Below are positions 1 through 6,432 of a DNA stretch of 11,084 bases, piece by piece. The DNA is from Halothece sp. MAG. GTDB taxonomy: Bacteria; Cyanobacteriota; Cyanobacteriia; Cyanobacteriales; Rubidibacteraceae. The position numbers were made by a program, and so were the translations under genes. The DNA is taken from assembly GCA_018610095.1 (NCBI GenBank), contig JAHEOB010000035.1, positions 1 to 11,084 of the forward strand, in the 5' to 3' direction. Below the pieces are notes generated by a model. That model was not told the origin of the DNA. It worked only from the letters and a program-made list of their open reading frames with translations, and ran no database searches. How positions within the stretch are numbered: position 1 is the first letter of the stretch; every line of letters starts with the position of its first letter.

Positions 1-58
1 CTAGTGCATCTCTAGGACTATATTGTTTCTTTGAATATTCAGGATTAAATGTCATCAT
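1..58 (-). CDS. possible 5' end of a gene running off the left edge (unknown product)
   Basis: Reading leftwards from 58, two consecutive ATG codons (58-56, 55-53) open a frame with no stop to the window edge. It gives 19 residues beginning MMTFNPEYSKKQYSPRDAL, which is a plausible soluble protein start. I do not recognise the family from so little. No Shine-Dalgarno precedes it, but most genes here lack one. A plus-strand frame (3-65) is also open over the same bases, so a short open stretch here is weak evidence by itself. The sequence left of the window would settle it. Confidence 0.35.
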   Translation of the reverse strand, partial: MMTFNPEYSKKQYSPRDAL

Positions 59-164
59 GATCAGATAAAGTTATTGTGTATTGGTGGTATTTGTCTTAAT
101 CCAATTATTGACAATGATAGATGACTTTAGGCTCAGTTTGCCTCGCTTGTTACCTCATTTAGGC

Positions 165-172
165 GCGATCGC
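165..172. repeat. HIP1 octamer GCGATCGC (first of eight)
   Basis: GCGATCGC starts at 165, 2269, 3911, 6497, 7353, 7815, 8910 and 9443, often within a longer GCGCGATCGCG context. Eight copies of one octamer in 11 kb is far above the fraction of one expected by chance. HIP1 abundance is a hallmark of many cyanobacterial genomes. Six copies are inside genes (mscS, M61, DUF4089, methyltransferase, avtA, glmS) and two are intergenic. Confidence 0.95.
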
Positions 173-238
173 GCTTCGGTTGTTCTCAAGAAAGCTGAAC
201 CTAGTTCAGTAGTGAGAAGCAAGAATCCCCCGTTATAA
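173..238 (+). pseudogene. possible remnant of the tnpB C-terminal tail
   Basis: Codons 173-238 read ASVVLKKAEPSSVVRSKNPPL and then stop, inside the second hairpin. The ending SSVVRSKNPPL resembles tails I recall from cyanobacterial TnpB proteins, in which the reading frame ends within the right-end hairpin. The frame is closed by a stop at 128-130, and nothing resembling the RuvC or zinc-finger parts of TnpB lies upstream. If real, only the last 20 or so codons survive. This rests on memory of a short motif and on context. Confidence 0.3.
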
Positions 239-281
239 TCTTTGATTTAACGGGAGAGCGTCAAAAGATAAGGATTCATAC

Positions 282-318
282 AAAAATCGCCCCGACTCAC
301 AATTAAAGTGGTCAGGGC
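282..318 (-). terminator. intrinsic terminator of ahcY
   Basis: On the minus strand, about 42 bp past the ahcY stop codon, an imperfect 10-bp stem is followed by GATTTTTG. The stem pairs GCCC (289-292) with GGGC (315-318), GAC (294-296) with GTC (311-313), and CAC (298-300) with GTG (308-310). It has one mismatch, one bulged base and a 7-base AT loop (301-307). The T-run (complement of 282-286) falls only on the minus-strand side, so the direction matches ahcY. Confidence 0.7.
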
Positions 319-359
319 AAATTTAATTTAGGTGACTAACAAGCTAGAAACTTGCTGGC

Positions 360-1634
360 TTAGTCAGTTCCTTCGCTCCAGGAGTTCATGTACTTAATTT
401 GCTCATCACTGAGGTCGTCAATTTGAACGCCCATAGCATTGAGCTTGAGACGAGCAATTTCACGGTCAACTTCTAGAGGAATCGAGTGAATACCCGCTTC
501 TAATTTGCCTTTGTTCTTAGCGAGATATTCTGAGCCTTTCGCTTGGTTAGCAAAGCTCATATCCATTACCGCACTGGGGTGACCTTCCGCAGCGGCTAAG
601 TTAACCAAACGGCCTTCGCCTAGAACAATGACAGACTTACCATTGGGGAGAATGTATTGTTCGGTGGAAGGACGAACTTCTTTAACTTCACTTGCTTTTT
701 GACGGAGAGATTTGAGGTCAAGCTCAATGTCAAAGTGACCAGCGTTGCAAACAATCGCCCCGTCTTTCATGTTGTCAAAGTGGTGCGAAGCAACAACGTG
801 CTTGTTACCGGTGAGGGTGACAATCACATCACCAATTTTCGCAGCCTCGTTCATAGGCATGACTCGGAAGCCATCCATGGCTGCTTCAAGAGCCCGAATA
901 TGATCTACTTCGGTAATAACCACGTTTGCGCCCATACCGGCAGCACGCATGGCGACGCCTTTGGAACACCAGCCATAGCCGCCGACAACAAAAACTTTTC
1001 CAGCGAGAAGAATATTGGTGGCACGGAGAATTCCATCAATGGTGGATTGCCCAGTACCATAACGGTTATCGAAGAAGTGTTTGGTAGCGGCATCATTAAC
1101 GTTCATTGCGGGGAACGTTAGGACGCCGTCGTTGTACATTGCCCGGAGACGGTTAATCCCAGTTGTCGTTTCTTCGGTAGTACCGATGATGTCTTTGAGT
1201 TGGTCTTTACGTTCTTGAAGTAGGGTTGCGGTGACATCACCCCCATCGTCGATGATGATATTGGGACGATGATCTAGGGCAATGTTGATATGCCGCATGA
1301 AGGTTTCATTATCTTCCCCTTTGATGGCGTAAACGGGGATATTATAGTCAGCGACTAAGCTGGCTGCCGTGTCGTCTTGGGTAGAAAGGGGATTACTAGC
1401 AATCAGAATGGAATCTGCGCCACCTTCTTTCAGGGTAATCGCCAAGTTAGCGGTTTCAGTTGTCACGTGGCAGCATGTGACCATGCGAAGCCCTTGTAAA
1501 GGCTTCTCTTTTGCAAATTGTTCACGAATTTGCTTAATTACGGGCATTTCACGAGCTGCCCATTCAATGCGCTGTTTTCCAAGTGTGGCGTAACTTAGGT
1601 CTTTTACTTCGTGGTTTACTTGTGTTGCTGTCAT
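360..1634 (-). CDS. ahcY: adenosylhomocysteinase (S-adenosyl-L-homocysteine hydrolase)
   Basis: This NAD-dependent cytosolic enzyme reversibly splits S-adenosylhomocysteine into homocysteine and adenosine, relieving product inhibition of methyltransferases and feeding methionine regeneration. The 424-residue protein is full length for the cyanobacterial form. Visible motifs are CCHVTTETANL (54-64), the substrate-domain DDGGD (129-133), NVNDAATKHFFDNRYGTGQST (within 178-198, with the conserved Lys185 and Asp189/Asn190), the NAD-binding glycine-rich GGYGWCSKG (218-226), the TGNKHV loop (275-280), and GEGRLVNLAAAEGHPS with SFANQA near 339-365. It ends YMNSWSEGTD and lacks the C-terminal Lys...Tyr tail (KPDHYRY type) of animal and proteobacterial enzymes, as expected for the archaeal/Thermotoga/cyanobacterial class. 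The start MTATQVNHEVKD matches cyanobacterial relatives as I recall them. No Shine-Dalgarno is visible. It is transcribed alone, with its own promoter and terminator. Confidence 0.97.
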   Translation of the reverse strand: MTATQVNHEVKDLSYATLGKQRIEWAAREMPVIKQIREQFAKEKPLQGLRMVTCCHVTTETANLAITLKEGGADSILIASNPLSTQDDTAASLVADYNIPVYAIKGEDNETFMRHINIALDHRPNIIIDDGGDVTATLLQERKDQLKDIIGTTEETTTGINRLRAMYNDGVLTFPAMNVNDAATKHFFDNRYGTGQSTIDGILRATNILLAGKVFVVGGYGWCSKGVAMRAAGMGANVVITEVDHIRALEAAMDGFRVMPMNEAAKIGDVIVTLTGNKHVVASHHFDNMKDGAIVCNAGHFDIELDLKSLRQKASEVKEVRPSTEQYILPNGKSVIVLGEGRLVNLAAAEGHPSAVMDMSFANQAKGSEYLAKNKGKLEAGIHSIPLEVDREIARLKLNAMGVQIDDLSDEQIKYMNSWSEGTD

Positions 1635-1652
1635 TTAAGTTTACGAGTTGTT

Positions 1653-1681
1653 TTTACATCTGCGATCTATACTACTGTACT
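1653..1681 (+). promoter_or_regulatory. mscS-family gene promoter (sigma70-type)
   Basis: TTTACA (1653-1658, 5/6) and TGTACT (1676-1681, 4/6) are spaced by 17 bases, predicting a start near 1688 and a leader of about 32 nt. TATACT at 1668-1673 is an alternative -10 but has no partner -35. The core elements interleave with those of the divergent ahcY promoter. A weak ribosome site GGGAT (1709-1713) lies 6 bases before the ATG. It is part of a small inverted repeat, CCAAA-tt-TTTGG (1699-1710). Confidence 0.5.
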
Positions 1682-1694
1682 GCATATTGGTCAA
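1666..1694 (-). promoter_or_regulatory. ahcY promoter (sigma70-type)
   Basis: On the minus strand TTGACC (1694-1689) and TATAGA (1671-1666) are separated by exactly 17 bases. They match the consensus at 5/6 and 4/6 positions. Transcription would start near 1659, giving a leader of about 25 nt before the ATG at 1634. It overlaps the opposing mscS promoter. Confidence 0.65.
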
Positions 1695-1719
1695 AATTCC
1701 AAATTTTTGGGATAGTTAA

Positions 1720-3381
1720 ATGGGTAAAAATTTTCGCAATGCCTTGCCAGTCATGAAGAAAAAAAGATTTGGGGTTGCTTTTGTCTTAACCCTATGTTTA
1801 ATTATTCTGCCGCCAACGAATTTGGTACAAGCCCAGGTACCTGGGATGCCTAATTTACCAACACCGCTTCCCACATTTATTGGCAATTCGGTCAATGGCT
1901 CTTCGGTTTCAGGTTGTATTCGCTTAGATGGACGTTGTGTCACGCAAATTGCAGCCAACCGTGGTGAGTTATTTTCCCGAATTAATGAAGTCGAGAGAAG
2001 GTTATATCAGATTAGTCAGGACTATTTTGGGCAAGATTCTGCTCAACTTAATGTTCGTTCTGAACCTTCGGATTCGGTAAGAGATATTTATGTCGCCATT
2101 GATCAGAATGAAATTCGTTTAATGAGCGTTACTTACCAAGATGCTTCCTTGAATGGGATGACCATTGAGCAACGTGCTGATCAGATGGTACGTACCATAG
2201 AAAGAGCGATCGAGCGGGCTAAGCGAGAACGGAAACCGTCCTTTTTGATTCGACAAGGCGTGATCAGCGCGATCGCGTTGTCAATTATTTTAGTCTTAAC
2301 GTTGATTGGGTTACAGTTAGAAAAGCGATTTCGACAACAAAAACAGTATCTTCATACAGACCCCGCTATTAGTTCCAGGCAACTGGCAATTTCCACTCAG
2401 TTAACGCAAAAACAAAAAGGACAGGTTGCGGAAATTAAACACCGAGCGATGCAAGTCATTCTCTTTTCCCTTTGGATGGGAGGATTTTTTTATATTATTG
2501 GATTATTTCCTTATACTCGATTTGTTCAAGTGATTATATACACACTATTTCGGATTCCCATTCGGGTTGGCTTTGTTATCTTAATTGTTTATTTTTTAGT
2601 TCGGTTCTCGTTTGTGTTAGTAGATAAATTAACCGGTGCACTTGCTAATAATTCTCTTCTAACTCCCGAAGCTAACTTACGTTTACAATTGCGTATCTCT
2701 ACCATTTCAAGTGTCACCAAAAGTGTTTTAATTCTCGGTTATATTATTCTCGGAACTTTAGTTAGTCTCTCCCTAATTGGTGTTGATATTGGACCGTTGC
2801 TGGCAGGGGCAGGTTTAATTGGATTAGCAATTTCTTTTGCATCTCAAAACTTAATTCAAGATGCTATCAATGGATTTTTAATTATTTTAGAAGATCAATA
2901 TGCTGTTGGCGATTTCATTGGCATTGGTCAATCAGCAGGAATCGTGGAAGATATTAATTTACGAATAACGAGACTACGAGATACCGAAGGACGATTAGTT
3001 ACGATTCCCAATAGTGAAGTGCGAACAGTAACCAACTATACCAGTAATTGGTCACAAGCTGATATCAAAATTCCCATTGCTTATCAGACAGATGTGGAAC
3101 AAGCATTACAAATTGTTGAAAATATTAATAATCAAATAAGCCAAGAGTGGCAACAAGAAATTTTAGAAAAGCCGAAGTTGTTAGGAGTGGATGAATTTAG
3201 TAACCAAGGGGTAATTATTCGGATTTGGATTAAAACCAAACCCATGCAGCAATGGCCAATTGCCCGAGAATATCGTCGTCAGGTTAAAGCTGCCTTTGAC
3301 AAGGCTGGCATTGAACTAGCCCTTCCTCATCAAAAAATTTGGATTAGTCATCACAATGAGGAAGGAAGGAAGGAGGTTTAA
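1720..3381 (+). CDS. MscS-family mechanosensitive ion channel with N-terminal periplasmic domain
   Basis: Predicted inner-membrane channel that opens under membrane tension to release solutes on osmotic downshift. The 553 residues are longer than E. coli MscS (286). A signal-like hydrophobic segment (about 17-37) ends at VQAQ, followed by a periplasmic region of about 135 residues with SGCIRLDGRCV (64-74, Cys66 and Cys73). Membrane segments lie near 179-200, 244-264 and 281-303, plus the MscS core 332-390. The pore helix GAGLIGLAISFASQNLIQDA (363-382) corresponds to the Gly/Ala-rich TM3 of MscS. The beta domain follows (391-450, with GDFIGIG and VTIPNSEV), then the cytoplasmic alpha/beta domain to about 545. 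The start at 1720 is preceded by GGGAT. Met12 (ATG at 1753) would also give a good signal peptide but has no ribosome site. The stop codon overlaps the convergent peptidase gene. A close paralogue name cannot be assigned, and ion selectivity is unknown. Confidence 0.92.
   Translation: MGKNFRNALPVMKKKRFGVAFVLTLCLIILPPTNLVQAQVPGMPNLPTPLPTFIGNSVNGSSVSGCIRLDGRCVTQIAANRGELFSRINEVERRLYQISQDYFGQDSAQLNVRSEPSDSVRDIYVAIDQNEIRLMSVTYQDASLNGMTIEQRADQMVRTIERAIERAKRERKPSFLIRQGVISAIALSIILVLTLIGLQLEKRFRQQKQYLHTDPAISSRQLAISTQLTQKQKGQVAEIKHRAMQVILFSLWMGGFFYIIGLFPYTRFVQVIIYTLFRIPIRVGFVILIVYFLVRFSFVLVDKLTGALANNSLLTPEANLRLQLRISTISSVTKSVLILGYIILGTLVSLSLIGVDIGPLLAGAGLIGLAISFASQNLIQDAINGFLIILEDQYAVGDFIGIGQSAGIVEDINLRITRLRDTEGRLVTIPNSEVRTVTNYTSNWSQADIKIPIAYQTDVEQALQIVENINNQISQEWQQEILEKPKLLGVDEFSNQGVIIRIWIKTKPMQQWPIAREYRRQVKAAFDKAGIELALPHQKIWISHHNEEGRKEV
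3359..3374 (+). repeat. (AGGA)4 tandem repeat at the end of the channel gene
   Basis: Four perfect copies of AGGA, followed by GG, encode the charged tail EEGRKEV just before the channel stop codon. Loss or gain of a unit would shift the frame only for the last residues and remove the normal stop. The neighbouring peptidase gene ends at 3378 and is not altered. Confidence 0.8.
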
Positions 3382-5162
3382 ACGGTAGTCACGCCTAACC
3401 AACCAAATAGCAGTTCTCGCTGTTGCTCGGAGGGTTCTTCAATGCTAGTAATTTCATACCTATTCGGTTGCGGTGCTGCTAAGGTAACCGGATAAGTGAA
3501 TAGTTCATCTTGATGGAAAATGCTGAGATGAATGGTATCTCCTGCCTGATAATCTTTGAGACGTTCCGATAATTCATCGGCATTGACGCGAATACCATCG
3601 ATAGCAAGTAATTCATCTCCTATATCAATTCCCGCTTGCCCTGCAGGGGATTCGGCATCTACAAACTTAATCATGGTTGCACCATTTTCTTGGGCAACTT
3701 TCATGCCTAAATGCGGTGCAGGATCATCCTCTTTCGTCGGTGTCAGTTGTAAGCCAAAGGGTTGCAAATATTCCGCTAGGGGAAGTTCTGCTGTGGTATA
3801 GAGATAAGTGTCTAAAAAGTCAGTTAAATCCGTTTCCGCAACGGTTTCCAGAACTGATTTTAATTGTTCATTAGTATAACCAATTTCGGGTTTTCCAAAT
3901 TGTTCCCACAGCGATCGCATGACATCATCAAGGGAACGTTCATTTTGATGTTTGTAGCGAATCAATAAGTCAAGCAGTAAGGAAACTAATTCCCCTTTGA
4001 GGTAATAGGAAATTTGATTATTATCACTATTGGCATCGCGACGATATAATTTAATCCAAGCATCAAAACTGGATTCTGCTAACGGTTGTATTTTGCGCCC
4101 TGGTGTAGTTAGAAATCGTGTAATATCTTTTCCTAAATTATCTAAGCAGGTTCTGGCATCATAAATGCCTGCTCGTTGGGGAATCAAGGTATCATAATAA
4201 CTGGTTGTTCCTTCTGCAAACCAAAGGGCTGTTGTGTAATTTTCTTGACTATAATCAAAACTTTCCAGTGCTTTAGGGCGAATGCGTTTGACATTCCAAA
4301 GGTGGAAAAACTCATGGGCAACTAACTGCATGAAGCGATTATATTTATCCTTAGCACGAAATCCGAAACGAGGATAAATCAAGGAGCAACAATTTTTATG
4401 TTCTAACCCGCCAAAACCACTAGCTGCTTGATGAAGTAAAAAGATATAGTGATCATAAGGGAGTTCTTTATAAATTTTTGACTCAGCAATCACTATTTTC
4501 TTAATATCTTGGATAAGTTGTTCGGGTTTGGCATTTCCTTTGCCCCAAATGGCAAGTTGATGCGATTTTCCTAAAACTTCAAAATCATAAATATCATGAG
4601 TGCCAATTTCAAAGGGGCTATCCACTAAAGTATCAAAATTATCAGCAATAAAGGTATTATTATTTCCTTCTTTTGTAGTTAAAGGGGTAGTTATTTTCCA
4701 ATTTTGATTTGGTGGAATAATTTGGATTTCAATTTCTTGATCTTTCAATTCCGGAATATAGAAAAACAGTGCTGCTCCATTAAAGTAACCATGGCTATTA
4801 TCAAGATGATTGGTTCTAACCGTTAATTCATTAGCATAGACTTGATAATCAATGGTAATGGTGTCGGTATGTTCGGTATTAATTTGCCAACAATTTTTAT
4901 AATGTTTTTGTATTGATAATGGCTCCCGATTTTGGGTATTATAGGGAATTAATTGTTGGATATGGCGGGCATATTCTCGTACCACATAAGAACCTGGCGT
5001 CCACACTGGAAAGCGAATCTCAAGGGTATCTGCTTGCCAATTATTGACCTGTAAGGTGACATAAAATAAATGAGTTTGGGGTTCCGGTAAGGAAACTTGG
5101 TAAAATAACGTGGGTTGCGTTTGTTGGGTTGAGTGAGTCCGAGTAATGGTTGCTTCAGTCAT
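3378..5162 (-). CDS. M61-family metallopeptidase with C-terminal PDZ domain
   Basis: Predicted zinc aminopeptidase of the glycyl aminopeptidase family (MEROPS M61). The 594 residues are usual for the family. The order is an N-terminal beta domain (about 18-190, with the conserved VWTPGSYVVREYARH at 53-67), the catalytic domain with GGLEH (251-255), the zinc motif HEFFH (283-287) and the downstream WFAEG glutamate Glu317, a helical region to about 460, and a PDZ domain (about 475-560, SPAGQAGIDIGDELLAIDG at 505-523) likely to bind substrate ends or regulate access. All catalytic residues expected of an active enzyme are present. No signal peptide or membrane segment is seen, so it is probably cytoplasmic. 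The ATG at 5162 has no Shine-Dalgarno. It lies 47 bp downstream of the Crp/Fnr gene on the same strand and could be co-transcribed. Its stop shares TTTAAA with the stop of the convergent channel gene. The substrate is unknown. Confidence 0.93.
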   Translation of the reverse strand: MTEATITRTHSTQQTQPTLFYQVSLPEPQTHLFYVTLQVNNWQADTLEIRFPVWTPGSYVVREYARHIQQLIPYNTQNREPLSIQKHYKNCWQINTEHTDTITIDYQVYANELTVRTNHLDNSHGYFNGAALFFYIPELKDQEIEIQIIPPNQNWKITTPLTTKEGNNNTFIADNFDTLVDSPFEIGTHDIYDFEVLGKSHQLAIWGKGNAKPEQLIQDIKKIVIAESKIYKELPYDHYIFLLHQAASGFGGLEHKNCCSLIYPRFGFRAKDKYNRFMQLVAHEFFHLWNVKRIRPKALESFDYSQENYTTALWFAEGTTSYYDTLIPQRAGIYDARTCLDNLGKDITRFLTTPGRKIQPLAESSFDAWIKLYRRDANSDNNQISYYLKGELVSLLLDLLIRYKHQNERSLDDVMRSLWEQFGKPEIGYTNEQLKSVLETVAETDLTDFLDTYLYTTAELPLAEYLQPFGLQLTPTKEDDPAPHLGMKVAQENGATMIKFVDAESPAGQAGIDIGDELLAIDGIRVNADELSERLKDYQAGDTIHLSIFHQDELFTYPVTLAAPQPNRYEITSIEEPSEQQRELLFGWLGVTTV

Positions 5163-5209
5163 GGTTGTTGCTTAAATTTCGTTAATGATTATCCCCTTTT
5201 CTCTTCCCA

Positions 5210-5896
5210 TCATATATTTCCTGTTGCTAAATGAGTGAGTTGGCGCATATTGGTCACTGATAGTGTTTCTTGATTACTATTAAATTCAATCCAACCTTTA
5301 TTTTGAAACTTGCTTAAAAATTGCTCAGTCTCGTCTTGGGTTAAATCAGCCAAATCCGCAAGATCAGATTTAGAAAGTAGTAAAATTTCCATTCCTTCTT
5401 CGGTGGGTTTTCCATAACTGTCTGCTAAGTTGACTAACGTATAAGCCAATTTCACTACAGGCGGATAATAGCGTAACTGTAAACGAGTATCGGTTTGTTT
5501 CAGTCGGCGGACAGTGATTTGAAGCAGTTTATGATGGAGTTGGGGATCTTGAAAAAGGATTTGGATAAACCGTTGGGCTGAAATACTAATGACTTCTGTT
5601 TTGGTTAGGGCAATCACTTCTGTTCCACGAGGCGGTTCATCTAAAACGGCACTTTCTCCAAAAAAGTCTCCTCGCCCTTGAACCGATAATGTAATTGGGG
5701 TTTGATCATGCCAACGGATGAGTTTAACCCACCCTGACACAATAAAATAAACGGCGTTTCCCCAAGATTGGTTCGACAGAATTTGATCTTGTTCCGTAAA
5801 TGCTTGTTCCACAGAAACTGATAGTAACCAATCTAAGGTTTCAGTTTCTGCAGCATGAAATAGGGGGAAAAGTTCACTGACAACTGTAGTTTCCAT
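5210..5896 (-). CDS. Crp/Fnr-family transcriptional regulator
   Basis: A DNA-binding regulator of 228 residues, the usual family length. The cyclic-nucleotide-binding beta-barrel spans about 10-115, with GDFFGESAVLDEPPRGTEV (76-94) as the phosphate-binding cassette. Glu81 and Arg90, equivalent to Glu72 and Arg82 of CRP, are kept, but the Ser83 equivalent is Gly91 followed by Thr92. The dimer helix is about 115-140, and a winged helix-turn-helix covers about 172-205 (LSKSDLADLADLTQDETEQFLSKF). No cysteine is present, so an iron-sulfur FNR-type oxygen sensor is excluded. The ligand could be cAMP, another nucleotide or none. It could regulate the M61 gene 47 bp downstream or itself, but no palindromic CRP site is obvious nearby. 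I cannot match it to a named cyanobacterial regulator such as NtcA or SyCRP1. Confidence 0.92.
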   Translation of the reverse strand: METTVVSELFPLFHAAETETLDWLLSVSVEQAFTEQDQILSNQSWGNAVYFIVSGWVKLIRWHDQTPITLSVQGRGDFFGESAVLDEPPRGTEVIALTKTEVISISAQRFIQILFQDPQLHHKLLQITVRRLKQTDTRLQLRYYPPVVKLAYTLVNLADSYGKPTEEGMEILLLSKSDLADLADLTQDETEQFLSKFQNKGWIEFNSNQETLSVTNMRQLTHLATGNI

Positions 5897-6018
5897 TAAA
5901 AATTAGTGACTTGAATGAATTACCAATAGGCCTTGAAGATCGGCGGATTTGTAGGATGTCTTTCCTACTGCGAAGGATGGGAGGATCGTTGGCGTTTTGG
6001 ATTATGGAAACAATTGGA
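5897..6018. promoter_or_regulatory. upstream region of the Crp/Fnr gene with a hairpin and repeated GGAT
   Basis: This 122-bp gap lies between the DUF1499 and Crp/Fnr genes. It contains the perfect inverted repeat GTAGGA-tgtctt-TCCTAC (5951-5968). GGAT starts at 5945, 5954, 5975, 5983, 5999 and 6016, with another just inside DUF1499 at 6023. No T-run follows the hairpin on either strand, so it is not a standard terminator. It could be an operator for the downstream regulator. No clear -35/-10 pair is visible. Confidence 0.4.
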
Positions 6019-6402
6019 TCATGGATTTATTTTTTGTAGTTCTTGACGAATTGCTTCAACTCGTTTGCGATTAACACCTAAGTCTGATTTCCCTAAACGA
6101 GATGCGGAACGAACATGAACGATTTGATTAATATCATCTTTATGAAATTCTACATCATCAACAAATCCCATTAGTTTGGTTTTGAATTCAGCATAAAGAT
6201 AGTTTTCAGTTTCTTCAATAATCGTGGTTCGTTCCATATTTTCCACAACGTTCTTGATCTGAGTAATTGAGACAAACGGAAGCGGCTCAATGGCGTGTTT
6301 TGGATCATCACTCTGACTAGAAACACAGTTTGGTGTATTAGGGCAAGGTGCTAATTTTCCTTCTTTGACACCTAAATTAGTGGGTCGTTTTCCTGCAAAC
6401 AT
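6019..6402 (-). CDS. DUF1499 domain protein
   Basis: A 127-residue protein of unknown biochemical function. DUF1499 hallmarks are complete: CPNTPNCVSS (20-29), with paired cysteines Cys20 and Cys26 in a fixed spacing, then FVDDVEF (80-86), and VRSASRLGKSDLGVNRKR (97-114). The whole protein is essentially the domain. Many family members carry an N-terminal signal or membrane segment; this one has none visible, so it is probably soluble. The ATG at 6402 has no Shine-Dalgarno. It follows the DUF4089 gene by 30 bp and probably shares its transcript. The DUF has been linked to stress and envelope contexts in some bacteria, but no role can be assigned from this sequence. Confidence 0.9.
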   Translation of the reverse strand: MFAGKRPTNLGVKEGKLAPCPNTPNCVSSQSDDPKHAIEPLPFVSITQIKNVVENMERTTIIEETENYLYAEFKTKLMGFVDDVEFHKDDINQIVHVRSASRLGKSDLGVNRKRVEAIRQELQKINP

Positions 6403-6432
6403 ATCAAATTTTGACGTTCGATAAGCTCAACA

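Larger units (their letters stand above)
131..264 (+). mobile_element. putative decayed right end of an IS200/IS605 (TnpB, IS1341-type) element
   Basis: Two perfect hairpins lie in series. CTGAAC-cta-GTTCAG is at 195-209, extendable by a G-U pair. CCCGTTA/TAACGGG is at 229-235 and 248-254 with a 12-base loop. They are joined by the linker AGTGAGAAGCAAGAATC and followed by GAGAGCGTCAA at about 254-264. From memory, this arrangement resembles the right end of cyanobacterial TnpB-type elements, where the tnpB 3' end, the omega-RNA scaffold and the element boundary coincide. No tnpA or intact tnpB is present, so this would be a solo end. The left limit (131) is arbitrary. It is simply the first base after a stop codon in the tail frame. 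Confidence 0.42.
59..359. other. intergenic region between the left-edge gene and ahcY
   Basis: This gap of about 300 bp contains no complete gene. Bases 59-130 are AT-rich and would be the upstream region of the possible minus-strand gene at the left edge, though I find no convincing -35/-10 pair there. Bases 131-264 look like the right end of an IS200/IS605-type element with two hairpins. Bases 282-318 form the ahcY terminator. One HIP1 octamer lies at 165-172. Confidence 0.8.

Noticed and set aside
657..1121. Open frames on the strand opposite ahcY (also 1369-1593)
   Set aside because: They are antisense to a clear full-length ahcY, encode no recognisable family, and are shadows of its codon pattern.
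360..1634. Truncated ahcY because the classic C-terminal tail is missing
   Set aside because: The short ending (NSWSEGT) is normal for the cyanobacterial and archaeal class, and a terminator follows at a normal distance.
1666..1694. NtcA-type site (GTA-N8-TAC) or CRP-type site (TGTGA-N6-TCACA) near the divergent promoters
   Set aside because: Neither spacing is satisfied here or in the other intergenic gaps that I read.
5210..5896. FNR-type oxygen sensor
   Set aside because: The protein has no cysteines to hold an iron-sulfur cluster.
5951..5968. Hairpin GTAGGA/TCCTAC as a terminator of the DUF1499 gene
   Set aside because: The stem is only 6 bp and no T-run follows on either strand.
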